From Legionella antarctica (GTDB lineage: Bacteria; Pseudomonadota; Gammaproteobacteria; Legionellales; Legionellaceae): DNA of 64,000 nt. This document shows positions 1-9,276 of this stretch, one piece after another; the first letter of the stretch is position 1; each line of letters starts with the position of its first letter. Below the pieces are notes generated by a model. That model was not told the origin of the DNA, did no database searches, and worked only from the letters and a program-made list of their open reading frames with translations. Position numbers and translations under genes: made by a program. The DNA lies in NCBI RefSeq assembly GCF_011764505.1, contig NZ_AP022839.1, positions 1,781,001-1,845,000 on the forward strand, in the 5' to 3' direction.

Positions 1-619
1 ACGTTATAAAATTCCGCAAATCTCTACAGGAGATATGTTGCGGGCCGCTATTGCCCAAGGTTCACCATTAGGCTTAAGTGCTAAAAAAATTATGGAATCA
101 GGAGGCTTGGTTTCTGATGACATCATCATTGGTTTAGTTAAAGAACGCTTGAAAAAAGACGATTGCAAAAATGGATTTCTTTTTGATGGGTTTCCCAGAA
201 CCTTAATTCAGGCTGAGGCACTCAAGCAAGAGGGAATTTATTTAGATCACGTAATTGAAATAAAAGTTGCTGATGACGAGATCATTCAACGAATAAGTGG
301 TCGTCGGATTCACCAGCCTTCAGGGCGTGTTTACCATATTGTAAATCACCCACCAAAAACTCCGGGTTGTGATGATGTCACAGGAGATTCTCTGATTCAG
401 CGTGAAGACGATAAAGAAGAAACGGTGCGAAAAAGACTGGATGTATATCATAGCCAAACGGCACCGTTGATAAAATATTACAAACAATGGGCGCAAGAAG
501 GCTCTAAAGGGGCTCCACAGTTTCATAGTGTGGTCGGAATGGGGGATGTGGATGAGATTTTTGATAATATAGTAACAGTACTTGATGCAAGGGTAGAAAC
601 ATGCCAAGCCAAACTATAA
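1..619 (+). CDS. adk: Adenylate kinase (5' truncated by window)
   Basis: Adenylate kinase interconverts ATP, AMP and ADP in the cytoplasm. The frame is open from base 2 and the first residues read [16 protein letters not shown], the conserved segment that follows the P-loop, so the P-loop and true start lie left of the window. The lid region ([13 protein letters not shown]) and the segment [14 protein letters not shown] are intact. The 3' end overlaps the next gene by 19 bases. The family assignment is secure; only the start is unseen. Confidence 0.95.
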   Translation, partial: RYKIPQISTGDMLRAAIAQGSPLGLSAKKIMESGGLVSDDIIIGLVKERLKKDDCKNGFLFDGFPRTLIQAEALKQEGIYLDHVIEIKVADDEIIQRISGRRIHQPSGRVYHIVNHPPKTPGCDDVTGDSLIQREDDKEETVRKRLDVYHSQTAPLIKYYKQWAQEGSKGAPQFHSVVGMGDVDEIFDNIVTVLDARVETCQAKL

Positions 620-963
620 CTAGCGATGCATTTGAATCGTTTATCAATGAAAATGAAATAGTATTTATTGATTATTGGGCTGAGTGGTGTGCCCCATGTA
701 AGCAGTTTGCAACGGTTTACGAAAAAGTCTCAGATCAATTTCCCATGATAAGATTTGTTAAAGTAAATATAGAAATGCAACAGGAGTTGGCTGATTTGTT
801 TGAGATACGCTCCATACCGCATCTCATGGTCTTTAAAGAGGGAATAGTCATTTACTCTGATGCTGGCAGCATGCCAGAATCAACGTTAAAAGAACTGGCG
901 CAACAAGCGTTAGACGCTGATGTTAGTGATATTCGGGCTCAGATTGAGCAGGAGAAGGATTAA
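601..963 (+). CDS. Thioredoxin-like protein
   Basis: A 120-residue thioredoxin-fold protein with the redox motif WCAPCK near residues 29-34 and the cis-proline segment [10 protein letters not shown] further on. It is probably a cytoplasmic disulfide reductase or thioredoxin paralog; no signal peptide is seen. The ATG sits inside the last codons of adk (19-base overlap) with an AGGG about 8 bases upstream, which suggests translational coupling. Its 3' end overlaps the convergent glpD gene by 41 bases. It could be a specialised thioredoxin rather than the housekeeping one; sequence alone does not decide this. Confidence 0.85.
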   Translation: MPSQTITSDAFESFINENEIVFIDYWAEWCAPCKQFATVYEKVSDQFPMIRFVKVNIEMQQELADLFEIRSIPHLMVFKEGIVIYSDAGSMPESTLKELAQQALDADVSDIRAQIEQEKD

Positions 964-2443
964 TACTTGCCAGGTAGTCTTCCAGCTCTTTTTTACCCCT
1001 GTTATCTATAGTGAGCCCAAGTTTGGTTCGCCGGTGTAATACATCTTCAGAGTACTTGGCCCATTCTTCAGAAATCAGGTAGTTTAATTCTACTTGATAT
1101 AGGGATGAGCCATAGTGTTTTCCCATGGATTCAATACAAGTACATGTTGACAAAAATAATTCCGTATTAGTACCATAACTATAGAGATAGCGATTAAGTA
1201 ATTCATGATTCATCCAATGATATTTTTTTCGTGCATAAGTTAAATATTGATCAAAATTCATCGTTCCAAAAGTGGCTCCTGGGAGAGGGATGTATTTTGT
1301 TTGTGACTCATGCATGTTTGGAAATAGAGGGGCAAGTTGATTAACTGTTTCTTCTGCTAATTGCCGGTATGTTGTAATTTTTCCACCAAAAATAGTCACA
1401 ATGGGAGCCGGAGTCGAACTAAATTCATAAATATAATCACGGCTTAGGGCTTTTAATTCGGTTCCTTCACTGGCTAACAAAGGTCTTACTCCACTCCATG
1501 AATAGACGATATCGTTGGAATTAAATTTAATTTTAAAATATGAATTGACTAATGAGATCAAGTAATCCGTTTCTTTTTTACTAATATGTATTCCATCCTT
1601 AAGTGCTCCTTTAAATAGTGTATCAGTTGTGCCTATCATGCTAAATCCATGATAAGGTATAACAAAAATCACCCGTTTATCATCGTTTTGTAAAAAATAA
1701 GCATGTTTGCCTTCATAAAGTTTAGGGACGATAATATGGCTTCCCTTGACCAACGTAATTTGATGTATAACGGGTATGTGAGTCAATTTTGCTATAGACT
1801 CCACCCAAGGTCCTGCTGCATTAATTATGGATCGTGCAAAAAGCCTATAAACAGTGCCATTTTTTGGCTGAATGGTTAATTGCCATAAATTATTCACCAC
1901 TTCAGCCTTGGTTACTGTTGAGTTCGGATGAATAACTGCTCCATGATTCTTTGCTTGAATGGCATTAATAATGGTTAAACGAGCATCATCTGTGGCTGCA
2001 TCATAAAATAAAAAGCCTCTTTTTAGCTTATCAGTTAAAGGGGTAAAATAATTATTTTTTCTGTTTCTCCTGACCGTTTTACATTTGGGTAAACGATTTT
2101 TACGGCTTAAATGATCGTAAAAGAATAAACCTAAACGTAATAGCCAGGAAGGGCGCATATGTTTTTGATAGGGTAAAATAAACGATTGGGGATGGACCAG
2201 GTGAGGAGCAATAGTTAATAAGGTTTGTCTTTCTTCAAGTGCTTTTTTCACCAAAGCAAATTCATAATTTTCCAGGTACCTTAATCCACCATGAATGAGC
2301 TTGGTGCTGCTTGAGGAGGTTTTTGAGGCTAAATCATCCTGTTCGAGGAGTACTACAGATAAGCCCCTCAAGGCCGCATCAGCAGCACATCCACAACCAT
2401 TGATCCCGCCGCCAATAACTGCAACATCAAAAACCTGATCCAT
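923..2443 (-). CDS. glpD: Glycerol-3-phosphate dehydrogenase (FAD, aerobic)
   Basis: Oxidises glycerol-3-phosphate to dihydroxyacetone phosphate and feeds electrons to the quinone pool at the inner membrane. The N-terminus shows the FAD-binding Rossmann motif (VAVIGGGINGCG), followed by SSSSTKLIHGGLRYLE, typical of GlpD. The open frame extends 22 codons further upstream, but the start at 2443 is preferred because GGAGA lies 7 bases before it and the protein then begins directly at the FAD motif (506 residues). It is divergent from glpK, so the two glycerol genes share the 200-base intergenic region. The 3' end overlaps the thioredoxin-like gene. Confidence 0.93.
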   Translation of the reverse strand: MDQVFDVAVIGGGINGCGCAADAALRGLSVVLLEQDDLASKTSSSSTKLIHGGLRYLENYEFALVKKALEERQTLLTIAPHLVHPQSFILPYQKHMRPSWLLRLGLFFYDHLSRKNRLPKCKTVRRNRKNNYFTPLTDKLKRGFLFYDAATDDARLTIINAIQAKNHGAVIHPNSTVTKAEVVNNLWQLTIQPKNGTVYRLFARSIINAAGPWVESIAKLTHIPVIHQITLVKGSHIIVPKLYEGKHAYFLQNDDKRVIFVIPYHGFSMIGTTDTLFKGALKDGIHISKKETDYLISLVNSYFKIKFNSNDIVYSWSGVRPLLASEGTELKALSRDYIYEFSSTPAPIVTIFGGKITTYRQLAEETVNQLAPLFPNMHESQTKYIPLPGATFGTMNFDQYLTYARKKYHWMNHELLNRYLYSYGTNTELFLSTCTCIESMGKHYGSSLYQVELNYLISEEWAKYSEDVLHRRTKLGLTIDNRGKKELEDYLASINPSPAQSEPEYH

Positions 2444-2645
2444 GTTTTGGTCTCCGAAAAAAAAGTGTAGAATAAATATAATAATAAAGGATACACGCAA
2501 TAGAATCACTCTATTTAATCAGACTTGGAATTGGATCTATTGATAATTGTTTCAGATTGGCGTCTTAGATATCGGCAAAACTTTCATCCGCCGTCTCGAG
2601 CTGCTGTCAGGTCTACTTTTTATAGTTATCAAGGAATTGTGACTA

Positions 2646-4115
2646 ATGAATTATCTACTCGCTATCGATCAAGGAACCAGCAGCACTCGAGCCATGATAT
2701 ATAATCTTCAAGGCGACTTAATTACAAGCAGTCAATATCCCCTTACTCAATATTATCCAAAATTGGGATGGGTTGAACACGATCCTGAAGAAATATGGAA
2801 AAAAACCTTAACCGCCATAAGAGATGTTGTAACTCAAGTAGAGAGAGCACGGATTTTATCTTGCGGTATTACTAATCAAAGAGAAACCACCGTTATCTGG
2901 AATAAAAAAACGGGTGAATGTTTAGCCCCCGCCATCGTATGGCAAGATAGACGTACTGAAGAATATTGCCATTCTCTGTATGAATATATTCCTATAATTC
3001 GGGAAAAAACGGGTTTAATTCTCGATCCTTATTTTTCAGCAAGTAAACTAAATTGGTTATTAAATAACAATATTCAAGCGCAGCAGCTTGCATCAAGAGG
3101 TGAGCTGGCTTTCGGGACTATTGATAGTTTTTTAGTTTGGCGAATGACAAAAGGTAAGACACATGCAACAGATGTGACTAATGCATCAAGAACCATGTTA
3201 TTTAATATCAGACAGGAACAATGGGATAAAGATTTACTTAAGCTGTTTAAGATCCCTGCATCAATATTACCCGAGGTTAATGCCAGCGACAGCCATTTTG
3301 GTTTTATAGATAAAGACTGGTTGGGGTTAGAACTTCCTATTACAGGGGTTGCAGGTGACCAGCAAGCGGCTTTGGTGGGGCAGGGTTGTTTTAATGATGG
3401 CATGATTAAAGCAACTTTTGGTACAGGTGGTTTCTTATTACTTAATACGGGCGCTACTCCGGTGATATCAAAGCATAAGCTTCTAACGACAATCGCATAC
3501 AAGATAAAAGGTACTATTGCTTATGGACTAGAGGGAAGTATTTATCATGCGGGTACCACAGTAAAATGGCTGCGTGATGAGATGAAATTGATCTCAAGCT
3601 CCAGTGAAACTGAAATTCTGGCACAAAGTCTTGAGACTAATGAAGGGGTTTATTTGGTATCAGCATTTACAGGCTTGGGAGCCCCCCATTGGTTATCAAC
3701 ATCTGGAGCTTCAGTTTTTGGATTGTCACGTTCAGCGAATAGAGCTCATTTTGCCAGAGCAGCGTTAGAGGGAGTATGTTATCAAACCCGAGAAATCCTT
3801 ACTTGTATGAGAGAAGACAGCAATTTGGATTTATCTATATTAAGGGTGGATGGCGGCATGGCGGCGAATCAATGGTTTCTACAGTTTTTAGCGGATCAAT
3901 GTCAGCTTCTTGTTCAAAAACCCAAGGATATAGAAACCACTGCAAGAGGCGCTGCTATTTTAGCAGCTTTAGGATACGGCGTTTTTGATTCAATTGCTGC
4001 ATTGACTAATGTCTGGGATACAGAGCAAACCTTTAAACCCAGCAAAAAACTAGAGCAAGTCGAGGATGAATATAAAGGTTGGAAGAAGGCTTTAAGCTGT
4101 CTAACACATAAATAG
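2646..4115 (+). CDS. glpK: Glycerol kinase
   Basis: Phosphorylates glycerol to glycerol-3-phosphate, the substrate of the divergent glpD product. The 489-residue protein is full length. It starts LLAIDQGTSSTRA (phosphate-binding loop), has the substrate motif NQRETT near residue 80, and has TFGTGGFLLLNTG in the second ATPase domain. AAGGAATTGTGACTA precedes the ATG. The stop codon lies inside the first arm of a strong hairpin terminator shared with gltA. Confidence 0.95.
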   Translation: MNYLLAIDQGTSSTRAMIYNLQGDLITSSQYPLTQYYPKLGWVEHDPEEIWKKTLTAIRDVVTQVERARILSCGITNQRETTVIWNKKTGECLAPAIVWQDRRTEEYCHSLYEYIPIIREKTGLILDPYFSASKLNWLLNNNIQAQQLASRGELAFGTIDSFLVWRMTKGKTHATDVTNASRTMLFNIRQEQWDKDLLKLFKIPASILPEVNASDSHFGFIDKDWLGLELPITGVAGDQQAALVGQGCFNDGMIKATFGTGGFLLLNTGATPVISKHKLLTTIAYKIKGTIAYGLEGSIYHAGTTVKWLRDEMKLISSSSETEILAQSLETNEGVYLVSAFTGLGAPHWLSTSGASVFGLSRSANRAHFARAALEGVCYQTREILTCMREDSNLDLSILRVDGGMAANQWFLQFLADQCQLLVQKPKDIETTARGAAILAALGYGVFDSIAALTNVWDTEQTFKPSKKLEQVEDEYKGWKKALSCLTHK

Positions 4116-4145
4116 ACAAGGTGCACAAAATGCACCTTGTCTATT
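4111..4145. terminator. Bidirectional hairpin terminator between glpK and gltA
   Basis: A perfect 15-base inverted repeat (arms 4111-4125 and 4131-4145) with the five-base loop CAAAA. The arms begin with AATA and end with TATT, so T-rich sequence follows the stem on both strands. Position between two convergent genes fits a two-way intrinsic terminator. Confidence 0.85.
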
Positions 4146-4156
4146 TATTATAACGA

Positions 4157-5428
4157 CTAAATTACATCTCGATTTTTTTCGCCAGTGTAAAGTTGGCGTG
4201 GTCTGCCTATTCTTGATTTGCTGGCTACCATTTCCATCCAGTGACTCATCCACCCAACTGTCCGCGCTAAAGCAAACACAACAGTAAACATGTTCGTTGG
4301 TATTCCGATTGCACTTAAGGTAAGACCTGAATAAAAATCAACATTAGGGTAGAGTTTTTTCTGAATGAAATACTCATCTTCCAGGGCGATGCGTTCCAGC
4401 TCCATGGCCAGCTTGAATAAAGGTTCATCTTTAGCACCAACAACTTCCAAAACATCATAACAGGTTTTACGCATGACCTTCGCTCTTGGATCATAACTTT
4501 TATAAACTCGATGTCCAAAACCCATTAATCGGAATGGGTCATTTTTATCTTTAGCACGGTTGATATAATGTTCTATGCGACTTACATCACCTATTTCTTT
4601 TAACATATTCAAACACGCTTCATTTGCGCCACCATGAGCAGGCCCCCATAATGCGCCAATACCTGCTGATATACAGGCGAATGGGTTAGCTCCGGTTGAA
4701 CCTGCGAGGCGGACTGTAGATGTAGAGGCATTTTGCTCATGATCCGCGTGAAGTGTAAATATAGTATCCATCGCTTTAACTAATATTGGATCTGGTGTTA
4801 TATCTTCAGAAGGAACTCCAAACATCATATGGAGGAAATTTTCAGCATAAGTCATTTTATTTTGTGGATACATATACGGTAAGCCAATAGAGTATTTATA
4901 ACTCATAGCAGCTAAAGTCGGCATTTTTGCAACCAGACGAATTGCCGAAATAAAACGATCGTTCGCATTATTTAAATCCATCGAATCATGGTAAAAAGCA
5001 GATAAAGCACCAACAATGCCTACCATAATAGCCATTGGATGTGCATCGCGGCGAAATCCGTTGAGAAATTGATACATTTGTTGATGTACCATGGTATGAT
5101 TGTTGATCAGTCCAACAAATTGTTTCTTTTCTTCTGCATTGGGTAATTCACCATTAAGCAACAGGTAACTCACATCAAGAAAATCTTTTTTCTCAGCTAA
5201 TTGCTCTATAGGATAACCCCTATATAACAATACACCTTTGTCTCCATCGATATAAGTAATTTTAGATTCACAGGAAGCTGTTGATAAAAAACCTTGATCA
5301 AAAGTAAAGACGCCATGCGCACCAAGTTGGGTAATATCAATCACATCATTACCTAAAGTAGGAGTGTAGATTGGTAAATCAAGCAATTCTTGCCCTTCAA
5401 TGCTAAGTTTAGCTGTCTTTTTGCTCAT
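4157..5428 (-). CDS. gltA: Citrate synthase
   Basis: Condenses oxaloacetate and acetyl-CoA to citrate at the entry of the TCA cycle. The family signatures [14 protein letters not shown] and [17 protein letters not shown] with catalytic histidines are present. The open frame extends upstream, but AGGAGA lies 5-10 bases before the ATG at 5428 and the protein then starts [12 protein letters not shown], as in type II citrate synthases (423 residues). It converges on glpK with a shared terminator. Confidence 0.95.
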   Translation of the reverse strand: MSKKTAKLSIEGQELLDLPIYTPTLGNDVIDITQLGAHGVFTFDQGFLSTASCESKITYIDGDKGVLLYRGYPIEQLAEKKDFLDVSYLLLNGELPNAEEKKQFVGLINNHTMVHQQMYQFLNGFRRDAHPMAIMVGIVGALSAFYHDSMDLNNANDRFISAIRLVAKMPTLAAMSYKYSIGLPYMYPQNKMTYAENFLHMMFGVPSEDITPDPILVKAMDTIFTLHADHEQNASTSTVRLAGSTGANPFACISAGIGALWGPAHGGANEACLNMLKEIGDVSRIEHYINRAKDKNDPFRLMGFGHRVYKSYDPRAKVMRKTCYDVLEVVGAKDEPLFKLAMELERIALEDEYFIQKKLYPNVDFYSGLTLSAIGIPTNMFTVVFALARTVGWMSHWMEMVASKSRIGRPRQLYTGEKNRDVI

Positions 5429-5858
5429 TGTGTCTCCTGATTGTTTCGTACTATAAGTATTCATAATAGCGTGATTGCGCAGAACTATATAAAATTGGTT
5501 ACTTATAGTCAATTTAAACGTTAACTAACTCTTTAATTACCAGTGTCAATCACCGGTACTCAAATTGAATCCCGAGAAATCTATATTTCAAAGAATTACC
5601 TATTATGGTTTAGAATTTTAGTGATTAACAGGAAAATATCAAAACTCCAGAAGATTTATTATGAATTTATTACTGGACTCTAGCCATTTTTTAAACTTGC
5701 TCTGAGATAACTTAATTAACATCCTAAGTGACGCATCGGCCAGGTTGACACCCCATCTCTTCAAGCAATAATATTGCCCTTGAATGTTCAGAGATTGTCC
5801 AACCAGTGTATTACATGATACAATATGCGCCGACTAAATCACTTGAGAACTATTTAAC
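5429..5858. promoter_or_regulatory. Intergenic region: gltA upstream region and left end of a mobile remnant
   Basis: No gene is seen. The left half must hold the gltA promoter. From 5673 rightwards the sequence matches, with about one mismatch in five, the left terminus of the DDE transposon at 51878 (both start CTGGACT, then GCCATTTT, then TGAGATAA). A plausible weak promoter for the following gene is TTGTCC with TACAAT 18 bases downstream (about 5796-5825). Promoter calls are by eye only. Confidence 0.4.
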
Positions 5859-7067
5859 ATGGCAGAGTCTAAAATAGAAAAGCAAGAACCTAGTTCTGAT
5901 TTTGAATCGTTATATGAAAAGGCTGTAAAAAAGATAAACGAAACTAATTTTCCAATCACCATCCTCTCAGCTAAGTTTAAAAAGAAATTTTTGAATTTTT
6001 ATAACTTACCTGCTAATGAGCAACTTGAATTGATAAGCGACTTATCAACGATTCAAGGTTTGCCACAAGAGATGGCTGATGCGATTAAACAATTCCCTTA
6101 TTTTCATACAATTCCTACAGATACTCTTAATGAAATTGGCAGCTATCTCAAGAAGAAAGGGCCACATAAAGATAAGGATATAAGTGCGTTTGTAGCCACA
6201 CACAAAAAACCACATACCCTGTTCCAACCGGATAGGCTGGGCGATTTAACATATCAGTTATTGCTGAATGTAGTGACTGGAAAACAGGATAAGGCAGAAA
6301 AAATTGTGGACATGCATCCTAAGTTGCAGTTGGCACGTGGCACAGTAACTGATTATTCGAGTAGAATCTTCAAGGACATCACCGCATACGAATATGCTTA
6401 TTGGGTAAAGGACACCCACATGCGCTGGATGCTGGAACGACATATGAGCGAAGCAACAAAAGCGGCAATGCTCAAGCGCTGTGAGGATATCGAGAAGAAT
6501 GGGTTGACGTATGTACAACATGGTGTTGAGGTTAAGGGCTCAAAGCATTTTGACTTTGCACCACTCAAAACAGCATTAAAAAATTATATTGATGGGTATG
6601 ATAATTGGTATAACACGAACAACTGGACGGCTATGGAGGCAGCCTGGATGCAAGTGGGTAAAGCACAGCGCGATGTTCCAGTCCATGTGGCTAATGAATA
6701 TTGCCGAGAAGATCGTTCGTTTGACCCTAAGCCTACGTTTAAGGAAGATAAATTGCCGCGGGGGACAACATTCTACAATTATAGAACGGATAAAAAAGAG
6801 TCCTGGTTTCCGTTGGTTATTTCTGATTCTGATGGTCTTGGAGTTAATATGGCAGTAAGTCGGGCGCGCGGCGGCAATCTGCATGCGGTTGGCGGCTCGC
6901 GCGTGTGGTGGCGGGTCTGCCCTACTAGCCTGCGCGTTGTTGATTGGGTCGCCATAGACCAGCTTGATCGAGTAAGAACCGATGATCTCACGCAGTCGCG
7001 TGAAAACCTATTGGTGAATCAGCCCGTCGGCATATGCTGCGGGGCTAAAATCCCAACACACATTTAA
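5859..7067 (+). CDS. Effector-like protein with divergent GC-rich C-terminus (copy 1)
   Basis: A 402-residue protein not assigned to a named family. Residues from about 115 onward match the protein at 52066 closely (GTVTDYS, AYEYAYW, YIDGYDNW, VPVHVANEYC, ESWFPLVISDS). A short segment in both proteins (here IPTDTLNEIGSYL) weakly resembles an F-box helix. After PLVISDS the two genes diverge abruptly. Bases 6861-6950 contain only six A, unlike the AT-rich flanks, and the homologous tail (LDRVRTDDLTQSREN) then resumes. The last ~20 codons read antisense through the reverse transcriptase remnant, so the natural C-terminus has been altered by a deletion. A role as a Dot/Icm substrate is inference. 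Confidence 0.6.
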   Translation: MAESKIEKQEPSSDFESLYEKAVKKINETNFPITILSAKFKKKFLNFYNLPANEQLELISDLSTIQGLPQEMADAIKQFPYFHTIPTDTLNEIGSYLKKKGPHKDKDISAFVATHKKPHTLFQPDRLGDLTYQLLLNVVTGKQDKAEKIVDMHPKLQLARGTVTDYSSRIFKDITAYEYAYWVKDTHMRWMLERHMSEATKAAMLKRCEDIEKNGLTYVQHGVEVKGSKHFDFAPLKTALKNYIDGYDNWYNTNNWTAMEAAWMQVGKAQRDVPVHVANEYCREDRSFDPKPTFKEDKLPRGTTFYNYRTDKKESWFPLVISDSDGLGVNMAVSRARGGNLHAVGGSRVWWRVCPTSLRVVDWVAIDQLDRVRTDDLTQSRENLLVNQPVGICCGAKIPTHI

Positions 7068-7099
7068 AAAAAATTCCAGTAGTTCCTGGTACTGCCAAC
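7008..7099 (-). pseudogene. Reverse transcriptase 3' remnant
   Basis: Minus-strand translation gives WQYQELLEFFLNVCWDFSP followed by AAYADGLIH and a stop. This matches the C-terminus of the reverse transcriptase at 52941-55653 (WQYQELLEWFLNVCWDFSP, then AAYAAGLL). Only about 30 codons remain. It lies convergent to and overlapping the effector-like gene, the same arrangement as in the second copy. Confidence 0.75.
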
Positions 7100-7330
7100 A
7101 TTAGAATATGGTCGGAGATTAAAGGGACAAAGGGTTATTGGGGAGGCGGTATGCGCGAGAAATTTTTATTGGTGGACAGTTATAACAAAGTTCATAAATC
7201 TTAACTTTGAATTAGAGAGTTATTGATTAATTTTAATAATCGTTCATTAAAAGTGGATTCTTTGACCATAGTTGTCGATGCTGACATTTTAACCTAACAT
7301 CGTGAATGGGACTTTTTCATACAATTATAA

Positions 7331-8131
7331 TCAATTAGTACAATGAGTTCGAATAAAATAAATGACTTTATCAGAGAAGCCTGTACTTTCCCATAGATTA
7401 TTGTGACCTTTTTGTTCAAAAGAAAACATTTGTTTCGGTTCTATTGCCGTATTAAAGATAGCTAATCCATCTGAATAAGGTACAACTCGGTCTTGCTTTC
7501 CATGTAAAACAAGCAGGGGGGCATTAATCGCTGTAATGCGACTTAAAGAATCAAATTTATCCCATGGTTTGATGAATAGCCATGGATAATGATAACGAGA
7601 TAAATTCACTAAAGAAGTAAAAGGTGACTGAAGGACTACAGCGCAAACCTGGTGATGATTTGCAAGTTCTGTTGCTACTCCTGTACCTAACGACTCACCA
7701 TACAATATTGTTTGCTGTGGTTTAATGCCTTGCTTCTCTAAGTACCTCAGGGCTGTATGTCCATCCTCATAGAAAGCTGACTCACTGGGACTTCCTTTAT
7801 TACCACCATATCCGCGATATTCCAATAACAATAACCCCAGGCCTGCATCAATAAATTGACGAGCCAAGGGCATACGATATCCAATATGACCTGCATTTCC
7901 ATGTAAATAAAGAATTGTTGGTAGCTGGTTAATTGCAGGTTTATACCAGGATTTTAATGTTACATCGTCTTCTGTTTGCAATGACACTACGGTTATATCG
8001 TTCGCTTGGTATTTGTTTAAGCTGGGGTGATGTACGTCAGGGAAATATATTAAATGCCGCTGAAACACATACATGAGGATGAGGACAATGCTAAAAATAA
8101 CGAAGGCGCTTATCACTAAGTGTTTTAACAT
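7331..8131 (-). CDS. Alpha/beta hydrolase, BEM46/YfhR-like, membrane anchored
   Basis: A 266-residue hydrolase of unknown substrate. An N-terminal membrane segment (residues 5-22) is followed by an alpha/beta-hydrolase domain with oxyanion segment LYLHGNAGH and nucleophile motif GESLG (Ser147). Asp214 (HGKQDRVVP) and His243 (KGHNNL) complete a plausible triad. The spacing and motifs fit the BEM46/YfhR group, often annotated as serine peptidases or esterases. It is a single gene, not part of an obvious operon. Confidence 0.8.
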   Translation of the reverse strand: MLKHLVISAFVIFSIVLILMYVFQRHLIYFPDVHHPSLNKYQANDITVVSLQTEDDVTLKSWYKPAINQLPTILYLHGNAGHIGYRMPLARQFIDAGLGLLLLEYRGYGGNKGSPSESAFYEDGHTALRYLEKQGIKPQQTILYGESLGTGVATELANHHQVCAVVLQSPFTSLVNLSRYHYPWLFIKPWDKFDSLSRITAINAPLLVLHGKQDRVVPYSDGLAIFNTAIEPKQMFSFEQKGHNNLWESTGFSDKVIYFIRTHCTN

Positions 8132-8207
8132 AATTTTATGCCTTATCCCTAGAGGCTAATATTCTAAAGAAATCAGATCCATCAGTACCTTTTGTTTATG
8201 AATGGAC

Positions 8208-8690
8208 TTATTTACTCTCAAAGATTGTTCCTGTAGGCCCAGCAACTTTTCCACCATCAGAAAATGCAGTGTGCCCTACAGCCGTCAAAATTGATGGCAA
8301 GAAAAGCAGAGCTGCAGCGATTAATACTAAAGAAATTGGCGTGCCGATTGGTATTTGGGTTGGGTTATCTTTGTGTTGTTTAAACTTCATAATGGCCGAA
8401 ATGAAGAAGGCAAGCCCTCCCAAATAGGAGCCCGCAGTAATTAACCGAGCCAAGGCAGTAAAGCTGTTTGTGACACTATCTGCTAATGAGCCTATCCCTG
8501 ACGATACATCCATCATTCCTGCATCGGCTGTATTGGAAAAAATCAGGAAGCAACTGATCAACCCAACGTTACATATTTGGGAAAAAAACATTAACAAACC
8601 TTTATCCTGGTATGTATTTTTAATGGTTTGCATCATGTGACAGGTTTTTTTGAAAAGGACTCTAAATTGAGAAAAAATACGGGTTTTCAT
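8208..8690 (-). CDS. IcmD/DotP-like membrane protein (paralog)
   Basis: A 160-residue protein whose second half closely resembles IcmD (DotP) of the Dot/Icm type IV secretion system: SFTALARLITAGSYLGG, then KFKQHKDNPTQIPIGTPIS and a final hydrophobic segment. Two membrane segments are evident in that half, and an additional hydrophobic segment (FFSQICNVGLISCFLIF) ending in TADAG resembles a signal peptide. It lies outside the known icm/dot loci and has no icm neighbours here, so it is more likely a paralog than the core component. The start overlaps the upstream stop (ATGA), indicating coupling; an internal Met near residue 19 is an alternative start. Confidence 0.75.
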   Translation of the reverse strand: MKTRIFSQFRVLFKKTCHMMQTIKNTYQDKGLLMFFSQICNVGLISCFLIFSNTADAGMMDVSSGIGSLADSVTNSFTALARLITAGSYLGGLAFFISAIMKFKQHKDNPTQIPIGTPISLVLIAAALLFLPSILTAVGHTAFSDGGKVAGPTGTIFESK

Positions 8691-9070
8691 GGTTTCGTAG
8701 TCTCGCGATTAAACTTCAACCCAAGGTGAAACGCGCCTAGAGCAATCAAAAATACAGCATTATAAAACAACAGAAGATGAGTATTAAATTTAGGATTAAA
8801 CAGGTGATTAAAGAAAGGAATGTAGTTTGTGGAGAAAAAGATAGTGGAGAAGGTGACTGCTACATAAGCAAAATAAAATCCCCAAATTTTTGTAAGCAGC
8901 AGCCCAATAATACTCAGAGTATTTAATATAAAGAATAATGCTATAAGGAAATGCGCCCAGCTATAGTCATGCACTTGCTCCATTAAAAAATTGGACATTT
9001 CAATGTTATTGACCAGTGTATAGCCGATCAGTAATCCCAAAATTATGCTGCCAAGTCTAAGGGCTATCAT
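8687..9070 (-). CDS. Four-helix membrane protein of unknown function
   Basis: A 127-residue protein made almost entirely of four hydrophobic segments with short loops and a basic C-terminal tail (KFNRETTKP). I do not recognise the family with confidence. Its stop overlaps the start of the IcmD-like gene by four bases, so the two are probably co-translated. Confidence 0.6.
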   Translation of the reverse strand: MIALRLGSIILGLLIGYTLVNNIEMSNFLMEQVHDYSWAHFLIALFFILNTLSIIGLLLTKIWGFYFAYVAVTFSTIFFSTNYIPFFNHLFNPKFNTHLLLFYNAVFLIALGAFHLGLKFNRETTKP

Positions 9071-9276
9071 TTTTGTACTTTTAAAATGCAGAAATATATT
9101 TTATATCATGGCATTTTTTTTCAAAAAAGTAAATTTTCCTGAAGACTTATATATCCTAAATGTCAGCCTCATGGTAACAATCGAACTCAATTATGATAGT
9201 ATTGAATAAGATTAATTAAAGCACTTGTCAATTATTGGCTCTGAAGCCATTAGTCCATTTTAAGAGAAGCAATAGT

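Larger units (their letters stand above)
5673..7110 (+). mobile_element. Remnant of passenger-carrying DDE transposon (left end, target gene, RT 3' end)
   Basis: The first ~43 bases align with the left end of the transposon at 51878-57152. They are followed, as there, by the same kind of effector-like gene on the plus strand and the 3' end of the same reverse transcriptase on the minus strand. The rest of the reverse transcriptase, the transposase and the right end are missing; homology stops near 7100. I read this as an older, 3'-truncated insertion of the same mobile unit. No target duplication can be defined. Confidence 0.7.

Noticed and set aside
3074..3502. 142-codon minus-strand frame inside glpK, with similar long antisense frames in gyrA, rpsA, lapB and aroA.
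   Set aside because: Shadows of strongly conserved genes on the other strand.
7111..7204. Open frame reading IRIWSEIKGTKGYW, then REKFLLVDSYNKVHKS and a stop, after the RT remnant.
   Set aside because: It looks like the end of some protein, but has no start and no recognised family; it may be a fragment of the sequence into which the mobile unit inserted.
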